Program-made: the position numbers and the translations under genes
Shown here: piece after piece, positions 8,584 to 16,127 of the stretch
How positions within the stretch are numbered: the stretch's first letter is position 1
How the letters are laid out: each line of letters begins with the position of its first letter
The notes under the pieces: model-generated
Told to the model about the DNA's origin: nothing
The model's database searches: none
What the model saw: the letters and a program-made list of their open reading frames with translations, nothing else
NCBI GenBank assembly: GCA_023423275.1
Contig: JAFAFW010000063.1
Coordinates: 1 to 56,275 of the forward strand
Origin: Pseudomonadota bacterium
Lineage (GTDB): Bacteria > Pseudomonadota > Alphaproteobacteria > Rhizobiales > Hyphomicrobiaceae
Length of the DNA: 56,275 nt
Direction: 5' to 3'

Positions 8584-9653
8584 GCGTGGAGATTGCGGCT
8601 CGGCGCGAATTGGTGTTCGCGATCTCAGCGGACTATGAGCGGCGCACAGGAGGATGGATTTACGATCAGCGCCTGATGCGCGAACTGCGACAGCGCGGCT
8701 GGAACGTCCGTGACCTCGTGTTGCCTGCAGGATTTCCGCGGCCCGACGATGCGGCCCGCGCGGAATCCTCGGTGATGCTGGACCGGTTGCCTGAAGGCTC
8801 GATCGTCATGATCGATCAACTCTGCCTCGGCGTGATGCCGGACATCGCCCGGCAACAGAGCCGCCGCCTGCATCTGGCGATGATCGTGCATCATCCGCTG
8901 TCTTTGGAAACCGGGATGGCGGAACACGAGCGCGTTGCATTCGCGCAGTTAGAGCGTGAGGCGCTCAGCCACGTTGCCCGCGTGATCGTGACTTCGCAGA
9001 CGACGGCGAATGATTTGAAGACGAATTTTGCTGTTCCTGAGCAGCGGATCGTGGTGGCTCCGCCGGGTGTCGACCGGCTGCCGCCGGCAATGGGAGCCGA
9101 TGGGCCGCCCGCCATGCTGAGCGTTGGAGCGGTCGTGCCGCGCAAGGACCATGGAACATTGATCATGGCGCTCGCCGGGCTTCGCAAATGGCATTGGCAC
9201 CTGACGATTGTGGGCAACCTCTCACGCACTCCGGAGCACGTCGCCGAAATCCGCAGGTTGATCGCCCGGCATGGGCTATCCGACCGGATGACGCTGGCCG
9301 GAGAACGCGAGGATGCGGACCTCGAGCTCCTATGGCAGAGCGCCGATCTCTACGCCGCCGCGTCTCGCCATGAGGGGTTCGGGATGGCGATTGCCGAAGC
9401 GGTCGCGCGCGGCCTGCCCGTCGTATCGACGGCTGCGGGGGCCGTTTCGGAATGGCTTGGCGATCAGGCTGCGATCCTGGTGGCGCCCGGCGATGTCGAG
9501 GCTCTTCGCGCAGGGCTTGGTCGCGTCCTGTCCGATCCCGGCGTCCGCGCATCCCTGCGGCAGGGCGCACGGGCTGCCAGGGAGCGGCTGCCGCGCTGGG
9601 AGAAGACGGCGGTTACAGTCGAAACCGCGCTGGATCGATTGGCTGCGGGTTAG
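8580..9653 (+). CDS. GT4-family glycosyltransferase
   Basis: A 357-residue GT-B glycosyltransferase. The Gly-rich N-terminal loop Y-E-R-R-T-G-G-W matches GT4 enzymes. The donor-binding half has V-V-P-R-K-D-H and the E-x7-E motif (H-E-G-F-G-M-A-I-A-E, about residues 265-273). No signal or membrane segment is evident, so it would act on the cytosolic face. It starts inside the stop of the acyl-CoA ligase gene (ATGA overlap), an unusual partnership. Its stop overlaps the stop of the convergent MBL gene by two bases. Donor and acceptor are unknown; transfer to a lipid or secondary metabolite is possible. Confidence 0.85.
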   Translation: MSVEIAARRELVFAISADYERRTGGWIYDQRLMRELRQRGWNVRDLVLPAGFPRPDDAARAESSVMLDRLPEGSIVMIDQLCLGVMPDIARQQSRRLHLAMIVHHPLSLETGMAEHERVAFAQLEREALSHVARVIVTSQTTANDLKTNFAVPEQRIVVAPPGVDRLPPAMGADGPPAMLSVGAVVPRKDHGTLIMALAGLRKWHWHLTIVGNLSRTPEHVAEIRRLIARHGLSDRMTLAGEREDADLELLWQSADLYAAASRHEGFGMAIAEAVARGLPVVSTAAGAVSEWLGDQAAILVAPGDVEALRAGLGRVLSDPGVRASLRQGARAARERLPRWEKTAVTVETALDRLAAG

Positions 9654-10453
9654 TCCAGCCGTGGGACGTCGAGCCTGTGAACCACGCCCTCGGTTTGGCT
9701 GGAAAGCGCGGGATAGCGTTTCAGGACCAGCGGATCGTGACCGGGGATGATATGCCGCCGGGAGGTCGCCAGGGCTTCCAGCCGCGAATAGCTCCTCAAG
9801 GTCGCTTCGACATCGATCACGATCGGGAACGGTCGGCGCTGCTCGAAGTTTTCGTAAAGGTGCGTGGCGTCGGACGCCAGGACGACCCATCCGGTTTCGG
9901 TCTTCACGCGCACGCATTGCAGGCCTTTGCTGTGACCGGGGACCGCGTGGACTGTAAGACCTGGAGCGACGGCACCGTCGCCGTCATGGAACATGACCCG
10001 TCCGGAATAGACCCTTTTCACCATCCCGCAGACGTGGTCGGCGCTGAAGGGGCGGTTCAGGACCTCGTCGCACATGCAACGGCCGGTCGCGTAGCTCATT
10101 TCGGCATCTTGCAGATGGAACTTTGCCCCGGGGTAGTGATCCAGCGTGCCCGCATGATCGTAGTGCAGGTGCGAGATGATGACATCGCTGATCGTCTGCG
10201 GATCGATGTCGAGGAGGTTCAGAACATCCTTCGGTTCGTGGTCGATGTGGCGGCCGCGTTTTTCCGCTTCGGCGCGGTCGAAGCCGGTATCGAGCAGGAT
10301 CGTGCGATGGCGATTGCGGATGATCCACACGAAATAGTCGATGGGCTGCGGGCTGGCGTGGTCATCGGGGAACAGAAAATTGTCGGCCCGTGTCCGGTTG
10401 GCGTGCCGGCCATACTTCAGCGCCAGAATCTCGTAGGTTTCTGCGTCAGCCAT
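9650..10453 (-). CDS. Metallo-beta-lactamase fold hydrolase, AHL-lactonase-like
   Basis: A 267-residue MBL-fold protein with the dinuclear zinc motif H-L-H-Y-D-H (residues 95-100) followed by A-G. Further ligands are V-P-G-H (about 174), L-A-S-D-A-T-H (about 195) and the late P-G-H-D. A Tyr four residues after the bridging Asp (D-A-T-H-L-Y) sits where AiiA/AttM-type lactonases have their catalytic Tyr. Such enzymes open the lactone ring of N-acyl-homoserine lactones. A LuxR/LuxI pair lies 36 kb away in the same window, which makes this function plausible, but other lactone or ester substrates are possible. Confidence 0.75.
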   Translation of the reverse strand: MADAETYEILALKYGRHANRTRADNFLFPDDHASPQPIDYFVWIIRNRHRTILLDTGFDRAEAEKRGRHIDHEPKDVLNLLDIDPQTISDVIISHLHYDHAGTLDHYPGAKFHLQDAEMSYATGRCMCDEVLNRPFSADHVCGMVKRVYSGRVMFHDGDGAVAPGLTVHAVPGHSKGLQCVRVKTETGWVVLASDATHLYENFEQRRPFPIVIDVEATLRSYSRLEALATSRRHIIPGHDPLVLKRYPALSSQTEGVVHRLDVPRLD

Positions 10454-10563
10454 GGCGTTTCCCCCTGGAGGATTGTTAGTTTGATCCTAGATAGCCAGTC
10501 GAGGAAAGCCGCGTCGAGAAGAATGCGGGGTCAGCCGGGCCCGATGATCCAGAGGATTGCTGC

Positions 10564-11988
10564 GTGAACGTTTCTTTTCTGCAGGAATTGATGAATACGG
10601 TCGCCGAGCAGGGGCGCCAGCTGCTGCCGTGGGCCTTGCGCAACGGCGATGCGACGGCGGATATTCAGGAGCTGTCGCGCGCACTGGTGTCCGTGCGCGG
10701 CGAGGCCTCTGGCGTGGCGCTGGCTCATCAGATTCTGACGCTCTACCGCAGTCTCCCACCCGATGGCCGGGAGGGCTATTTCCGCTTCCTTGCCGATTCG
10801 CTAAGCCCCGATGAGGAGCGCGTTACTGCCGCGGCGTCCGCTTACGTCGCAAACCCTGAGCCGGCGACGCTGTCTGAATTGCAACAGGCGGCCGAGAGTC
10901 CGCGTCAGGAGTATTTTCGCCGGCTCAATCTGGCGCCGGGTGCGACGGTGGAAATCGTCGCCATGCGGCGTGACCTGCTGAAGTTGATGCGATCCGACCC
11001 GAGCCTCGCGGCCGTCGATGGAGATCTCCGACATCTGCTGTATTCGTGGTTCAACCGCGGCTTCCTTGTCGTGCGCCGCATCGACTGGCAGACGCCGGCG
11101 GCGATCCTGGAGAAGATCATCGCCTATGAGGCGGTACACGAAATCCAGGGCTGGGAAGACCTGCGCCGCCGGCTCGATCCTGCGGATCGCCGCTGTTACG
11201 CATTTTTCCATCCAGCCCTCATTGATGATCCGTTGATTTTCGTCGAAGTCGCGCTGACGCGGGACATCCCCGAAACCATTTCGAGCGTACTGGATGAGGC
11301 GCCGAAGATGGGCCAGTCGTCGGAGCCGAGGACCGCCGTCTTTTATTCGATCTCCAACTGCCAGGAGGGATTGAAGGGCATCTCCTTCGGTAATTTTCTC
11401 ATCAAGCAAGTGGTTGACGAACTGGCCCGCGACCAGCGCAGCCTCAGGGCATTCGTGACGCTGTCACCCATTCCGCTGTTTGCGCGCTGGCTGAAGTCTC
11501 AGCTTGCCGACGATGAGACGGGACTTCTTACACCAGAGGTCCGCAGTGCACTGGCGGTGCTCGACGATCCCGATTGGGTCAATGACCCTGCCGCTGTCGG
11601 CGAATTGGAAGAAACGATGACGGTGCTTGCGGCGCGCTATCTCGCGATGGCCAAGAGCGCTGACGGCCGGCCGGTCGACCCGGTGGCCCGCTTCCATCTC
11701 GGCAATGGCGCGCGCCTGGAGCGGATCGATTGGCTGGCCAATCCGTCACCGAAAGGTCTGAACGAATCCCACGGCCTGATGGTGAACTATCTCTATGAGG
11801 TGAAGGAAATCGAACGCAACCACGAGGCTTATGCAAACGAAGGAACTGTCGCCGTTTCGCGCAGCGTCCGCAGTCTGCTAAAGACCTCGCCGAAAGTGCG
11901 CCCCATGGCCGATGCCAAGCGCTTGCCTGCGCCTGATCCTGTTGCCGATGGGGAGACTGACGAGATCATTGTGCCTGCCGAGAGGTAG
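10564..11988 (+). CDS. Malonyl-CoA decarboxylase
   Basis: A 474-residue enzyme converting malonyl-CoA to acetyl-CoA and CO2. It has the all-helical N-terminal domain and the GNAT-like C-terminal catalytic domain of the MCD family. Conserved elements include F-F-H-P, S-I-S-N-C-Q-E-G-L-K-G-I-S-F-G-N-F-L-I-K, the L-S-P-I-P segment with the catalytic Ser, and a late H-F-H-L-G-N-G-A region plus N-E-S-H-G carrying the catalytic His. It starts at GTG 10564. No MatB or MatC gene is adjacent, so it may control malonyl-CoA level or serve a malonate route encoded elsewhere. It is divergent from the MBL gene. Confidence 0.92.
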   Translation: MNVSFLQELMNTVAEQGRQLLPWALRNGDATADIQELSRALVSVRGEASGVALAHQILTLYRSLPPDGREGYFRFLADSLSPDEERVTAAASAYVANPEPATLSELQQAAESPRQEYFRRLNLAPGATVEIVAMRRDLLKLMRSDPSLAAVDGDLRHLLYSWFNRGFLVVRRIDWQTPAAILEKIIAYEAVHEIQGWEDLRRRLDPADRRCYAFFHPALIDDPLIFVEVALTRDIPETISSVLDEAPKMGQSSEPRTAVFYSISNCQEGLKGISFGNFLIKQVVDELARDQRSLRAFVTLSPIPLFARWLKSQLADDETGLLTPEVRSALAVLDDPDWVNDPAAVGELEETMTVLAARYLAMAKSADGRPVDPVARFHLGNGARLERIDWLANPSPKGLNESHGLMVNYLYEVKEIERNHEAYANEGTVAVSRSVRSLLKTSPKVRPMADAKRLPAPDPVADGETDEIIVPAER

Positions 11989-12086
11989 CCGCTTGTGCCG
12001 GATTGGCCGGCGTGCTGAAGTCAATGGAACCGGGTTGAGGCTCGCTGCGCGGCGGCCGCGAGAGACATTGGGAAAGTCTGACCACT

Positions 12087-13064
12087 ATGCGCTACGACGA
12101 TCGGGACCAGGAAAGTAGAAACGTCGAGGACCGGCGCGGGGAATCGCGTGGTCGTTTTCCATTTCCTGGCGGCGGCGGCGGTGGCCGTTTCCCCATCCAG
12201 ATCGGCAGCCGGGGTGGCGGTTTCAGCCTGACCACGCTGCTGATCATCGGTGCGCTGATGTTGATGTTCGGCTTCAATCCGCTCGACCTGTTGACCGGCG
12301 GGGGCGGAGGCAGCAGCAACTTCCCAGAAATTCAGATGCCGCGCATCGACCCCGGACCGATGCCGCGGAGGGATGGTGTTGAATTGCCTCAGCGCGGGGG
12401 ACAGCAGACCGCGGGCAACGAAGACACCATGAAGCGGTTTGTCGGCCGTGTACTGGCTGATACCGAGAACGTCTGGTCCGCGGTGTTCCAGGCTGGCGGG
12501 CGGCGTTACGAAGAACCGCGGTTGGTTCTGTTTTCCGGAGCGGTCGATACGCAGTGCGGCCAGGGCGTCGCGCAGGTGGGGCCGTTCTACTGTCCGCTCG
12601 ATCGCAAGGTTTACATCGATCTGTCGTTCTTCAATCAGCTTGCCCAGCAGTTCAAGGCACCGGGCGATTTCGCCCAGGCTTACGTGATCGCGCATGAGGT
12701 CGGCCATCACGTCCAGACGCTGCTTGGCATCGCCGAGAAAGTGCAGCAGGCCAAGATGCAGATGTCGGAGCGTCAGGCCAACCAGCTTCAGGTTCGCATG
12801 GAGTTGCAGGCCGATTGCCTGGCCGGTGTGTGGGCGAAGCTGACGGATCAGCAGAACAATCGTCTGGAGCCGGGCGATATCGAAGAAGGGCTCAACGCCG
12901 CCAGCCGCATCGGCGACGATACCCTGCAGCGGCAGATGACGGGCCGCGTGGTTCCCGATGCCTTTACCCATGGTTCTTCGGAGCAGCGGGTGCGCTGGTT
13001 CCGGCGTGGGTTTGACTCAGGCAGCATGCAGTCCTGCGACACGTTCAACGCAACGTCGCTGTAG
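12087..13064 (+). CDS. ypfJ: YpfJ-family neutral zinc metallopeptidase
   Basis: A 325-residue membrane-anchored predicted protease. A hydrophilic Arg/Gly-rich N-terminus is followed by one transmembrane helix (about 46-66), a Gly-rich linker and the peptidase domain. The zinc motif H-E-V-G-H is at residues 203-207, with Glu204 the catalytic base. Conserved Cys residues (C-G-Q-G, F-Y-C-P, D-C-L-A-G, S-C-D-T) probably form disulfides, placing the domain in the periplasm. Length and layout match the YpfJ/KPN_02809 family, whose substrates are poorly known. It follows the malonyl-CoA decarboxylase by 98 bases with no obvious functional link. Confidence 0.88.
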   Translation: MRYDDRDQESRNVEDRRGESRGRFPFPGGGGGGRFPIQIGSRGGGFSLTTLLIIGALMLMFGFNPLDLLTGGGGGSSNFPEIQMPRIDPGPMPRRDGVELPQRGGQQTAGNEDTMKRFVGRVLADTENVWSAVFQAGGRRYEEPRLVLFSGAVDTQCGQGVAQVGPFYCPLDRKVYIDLSFFNQLAQQFKAPGDFAQAYVIAHEVGHHVQTLLGIAEKVQQAKMQMSERQANQLQVRMELQADCLAGVWAKLTDQQNNRLEPGDIEEGLNAASRIGDDTLQRQMTGRVVPDAFTHGSSEQRVRWFRRGFDSGSMQSCDTFNATSL

Positions 13065-13413
13065 AGTCTTTCCGGTTCACCTGGAAACGTCCTGTTGCCC
13101 TCCCGGATATTTCGCTCGCGCGAAAATCCGGGGATCGTGGCGTGATTTTGGTGGCCCTGGGTTCCCGGATCTTTGCTCCTCTCCGGCCGAAATGAATCTA
13201 AACGGCGAGGATCGCGAGGCGCTTGTCGCGCAAGGCCAGCGGCGTGAAAAGCAGGCGTCAATCATCGCTGTGATATGCAGAAGGATGATCCCGGCGACGA
13301 GCGCCGGGATGACGGAGGCCTCCGTAAATTCAGAACGGCGCGGGCGCATCGCGCGCCTGCACCGAAGTCTTGCGACTATGCGCGCACGCGCCGGATCGGC
13401 GGAGTGCCGACCG
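13065..13413. repeat. Intergenic region with two REP-like palindromes
   Basis: A 349-base gap between convergent genes with no credible reading frame. It holds two strong hairpins: one with arms 13102-13115 and 13120-13132 (CCCGGAT then TTTCGC pairing with GCGAAA then ATCCGGG), and one with a 9-bp perfect stem ATCCCGGCG (13288-13296) / CGCCGGGAT (13302-13310). A partial third copy of the CCCGGATnTTTnGCTC half lies near 13164. This looks like dispersed palindromic repeats of the kind common between convergent genes in Hyphomicrobiales, and may also terminate both transcripts. Confidence 0.5.
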
Positions 13414-14508
13414 CTACAGCGCGTTGCCCACAAAGGCCGGCCCCACGCTGCAGCCGACACTCTGAGCATTGAGCAGGGCGCAGATCCGGATGGCCTCGTC
13501 CGACGATGTCACTGGACCGGCGAGAAGCTGATACGTCGGCGCCCCGCGCACGCCACCGGTAACATATCGCGGCTCCAGATTCCGGAGAGCGCTCTGATGG
13601 CGGTCATGCAGAATGTTCCAGCGCAGCCGTAGCGCGTTCAGCGACGGGCCGGAGTCCAGGATAACGGCAACCGCCTCGGACGAGGGGGTGACTGTTGCCG
13701 GGCCGAAGGCGATCTGTGGTGTTGGGACGGGCGGCAGGCTGCCGGTCTCGAGCGCAGTTGCGAGCGATACGACGTCCGCCGTCCTCGCTGCTTCAGCGGG
13801 CCGTGTTCTGTCCGCAGATTTGGCTATAGCCACCGTTTTAACGGGCTTGCGGACCGGCTCGCTGGGTACAGTCGTGGCCTCTTCCGCCGGTTTGGCGTTC
13901 AAGACAACGAGTTCCTGCTTCGCGTCCGGTTTGCGCGCTGCCGCCTCGTGTGCGGAGACAGGTCTCGGTATGCCGCTCGGCTGCTCGGCGGGCTGCGCGG
14001 ATATCGGCTGCGGCGGAGGCGGTGGAACAACAGCTTCCTGACGGGCGCTTGCCGCCGTCTTCACGTAAGTCAGTTCGCGCTGCAAGTCGGCGACGGTCCG
14101 GCGCAATGATTCAACTTCTGTTGCGATCCGCAAGGTGGTGCGCGCGGCCTGCTCGCTGGCCTCGTCCTTCTTGGGCTCTTGCGTGGTCATGCTGCGGGCC
14201 CATTCCGGCTGCAGCAGAAGAACTGCAAGATAGCCAGAGGCAAATATCGCCAATGTTCCCCACATGGCCACGTAAACGCCGGAAAGGCTCCGCCGTTTAC
14301 GGGAGGTTGGAGCCGAGGCCATGGCCGCTGGAACTGCCAGGTCGGAAGGTTGTTCGAATGGGGTCGGTTGCGCGCGCATGGAGGCCTCGATGTCCGATAT
14401 GCTTCGTCGCGCGTCTCCCCTTACGAGCGGCGAAGGCGATTGATTCGGCTGAGACAAACGGTCATCCGAGTCCGCGACGGGGTCAACGTGGGAGGTGCCT
14501 TGGCTCAC
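13414..14508 (-). CDS. Single-pass membrane protein with C-terminal SPOR-like domain
   Basis: A 364-residue protein with a cytoplasmic N-terminal tail, one transmembrane helix (about residues 75-97), a short coiled-coil-like stretch (about 110-150), a Pro/Ala-rich linker and a C-terminal segment of about 75 residues. The C-terminal pattern (Y-Q-L-L-A-G-P-V-T-S-S-D-E-A ... C-A-L-L-N) resembles a divergent SPOR peptidoglycan-binding fold. SPOR proteins bind denuded glycan at the septum, so a role in envelope maintenance or division is inferred. It is divergent from glmU, which makes the UDP-GlcNAc precursor. The SPOR call is moderate because the first strand is weak. Confidence 0.6.
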   Translation of the reverse strand: MSQGTSHVDPVADSDDRLSQPNQSPSPLVRGDARRSISDIEASMRAQPTPFEQPSDLAVPAAMASAPTSRKRRSLSGVYVAMWGTLAIFASGYLAVLLLQPEWARSMTTQEPKKDEASEQAARTTLRIATEVESLRRTVADLQRELTYVKTAASARQEAVVPPPPPQPISAQPAEQPSGIPRPVSAHEAAARKPDAKQELVVLNAKPAEEATTVPSEPVRKPVKTVAIAKSADRTRPAEAARTADVVSLATALETGSLPPVPTPQIAFGPATVTPSSEAVAVILDSGPSLNALRLRWNILHDRHQSALRNLEPRYVTGGVRGAPTYQLLAGPVTSSDEAIRICALLNAQSVGCSVGPAFVGNAL

Positions 14509-14668
14509 GTCAGCCTGTGGATAGGCAGGAATGCGTCACTGCGGGCCTCCGGCGAGGGGAGGTTTCACGGGTTGAAAACCGGTAACGGTTGAGACACGGT
14601 GCGCGCGATTCGCGATTGGTTAGGTCCACGACGATAGACTGCATGGGTTTGATACGCGCAGGCGGTGA

Positions 14669-16033
14669 ATGATGACGTCTCGTCCTTTGCTTACGATCGT
14701 GCTGGCCGCCGGGAAGGGCACGCGGATGAAGTCCGCCGTGCCGAAGGTCCTGCATAAGATCGGCGGGCTCTCGATGCTGGGCCACGTCCTGGCCACCGCT
14801 GGAAAGCTGGATTCGAGCCGGCTGGCGATCGTGATCGGCCCTGACATGGACGCTGTTCATAAGGCGGCGCTGGCAGCCGCGCCGAATGCTGAAATTTTTG
14901 TGCAGGATCAGCAACTCGGAACCGCGCATGCAGTCCTCGCCGCACGTGAGGCGATTGCCGGTCATCGCGGCGACGTCCTGGTGCTGTTTTCCGATACGCC
15001 GCTGCTCCAGCCGACGGTCCTGGCCGCGCTGCGGGATCGTCTGGACGAAATGACCGCGCTGTCGGTGCTCGGCTTCGAAGCAGCCGATCCGACCGGCTAC
15101 GGGCGCCTGCTGCTCGATGGCAACGGCGATCTGCTGGCGATACGCGAGCACAAGGACGCGACCGAGGCCGAGCGCGCCGTCACCTTCTGCTGCTCCGGCG
15201 TGATGGCTTTCCGTGGCGAGACCATGCTCGACCTGCTGGACCGGATCGGCACTGCCAACGCCCAAGGCGAGTACTATCTGACCGACGCTGTTTCTATCGC
15301 ACGTTCAAAAGGTTATCGGGTGGCGGCTCAGTCCTGCGATGAGCAGGAAGTTCTCGGCATCAACTCGCGCAACCAGCTCGCGGTTGCCGAGGCGATCTTT
15401 CAGCAGCGACGTCGCGCTGAAGCCATGGCCGAGGGGGCGACGCTGATCGCACCCGAGACGGTCTGGTTCAGCCACGACACCAGGATCGGTCGCGATGTGG
15501 TCATCGAGCCGAATGTGTTTTTCGGCACGGGAGTCCTCGTCGAGGACGAGGTGCTCATCCACGCCAACTGTCACTTCGAGGGCGCACACCTGCGGCGCGG
15601 CGCGGAGGTCGGGCCGTTTGCGCGGCTGCGTCCGGGCGCGGATCTCGGCGAGAAATCGAAGATCGGCAATTTTGTCGAGGTCAAGAACACCGTGATGGGC
15701 AGTGGCGCCAAAGCCAACCATCTGGCCTACCTGGGCGACGCGCAGGTGGGAGCACGCGCAAACATCGGCGCGGGCACGATTTTCTGCAATTACGACGGGT
15801 TCTTCAAGCACAAGACAGAGATTGGAGAGGGGGCTTTCGTCGGCTCGAATTCCTCCCTTGTGGCGCCGGTAAAAATTGGCTCCGGAGCGTTCGTCGGCTC
15901 GGGCAGCGTCATCACCAAGGACGTGCCGCCCGATTCCCTGGCCTTGGAGCGCAGCACGCAGGACGTCCGGGAAGGTTGGGCCGCCAAGTTCCGCACCATG
16001 ATGCAGTGGCGCAAAGCGGCGCGCGGATCTTAA
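14669..16033 (+). CDS. glmU: Bifunctional GlmU (GlcN-1-P acetyltransferase / GlcNAc-1-P uridylyltransferase)
   Basis: A 454-residue enzyme that acetylates glucosamine-1-phosphate and then couples it to UTP, giving UDP-GlcNAc for peptidoglycan and LPS. The N-terminal nucleotidyltransferase domain carries L-A-A-G-K-G-T-R-M (about 12-20) and Q-L-G-T-A-H. The C-terminal left-handed beta-helix hexapeptide repeats (about 255-430) contain N-Y-D-G-F and the acetyl-CoA-binding region. Two in-frame ATGs occur (14669, 14672). It is followed by glmS 94 bases downstream, so the two hexosamine-pathway genes are probably co-expressed. Confidence 0.97.
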   Translation: MMTSRPLLTIVLAAGKGTRMKSAVPKVLHKIGGLSMLGHVLATAGKLDSSRLAIVIGPDMDAVHKAALAAAPNAEIFVQDQQLGTAHAVLAAREAIAGHRGDVLVLFSDTPLLQPTVLAALRDRLDEMTALSVLGFEAADPTGYGRLLLDGNGDLLAIREHKDATEAERAVTFCCSGVMAFRGETMLDLLDRIGTANAQGEYYLTDAVSIARSKGYRVAAQSCDEQEVLGINSRNQLAVAEAIFQQRRRAEAMAEGATLIAPETVWFSHDTRIGRDVVIEPNVFFGTGVLVEDEVLIHANCHFEGAHLRRGAEVGPFARLRPGADLGEKSKIGNFVEVKNTVMGSGAKANHLAYLGDAQVGARANIGAGTIFCNYDGFFKHKTEIGEGAFVGSNSSLVAPVKIGSGAFVGSGSVITKDVPPDSLALERSTQDVREGWAAKFRTMMQWRKAARGS

Positions 16034-16127
16034 TTCCGACAAACCAAGAAACAGGGATTGAGTTGCAGGGAAAGACGGCTCGCTGTAGCTCAGTCGCAAC
16101 AGTCAATAATTGGGGACGACTCTCGGC

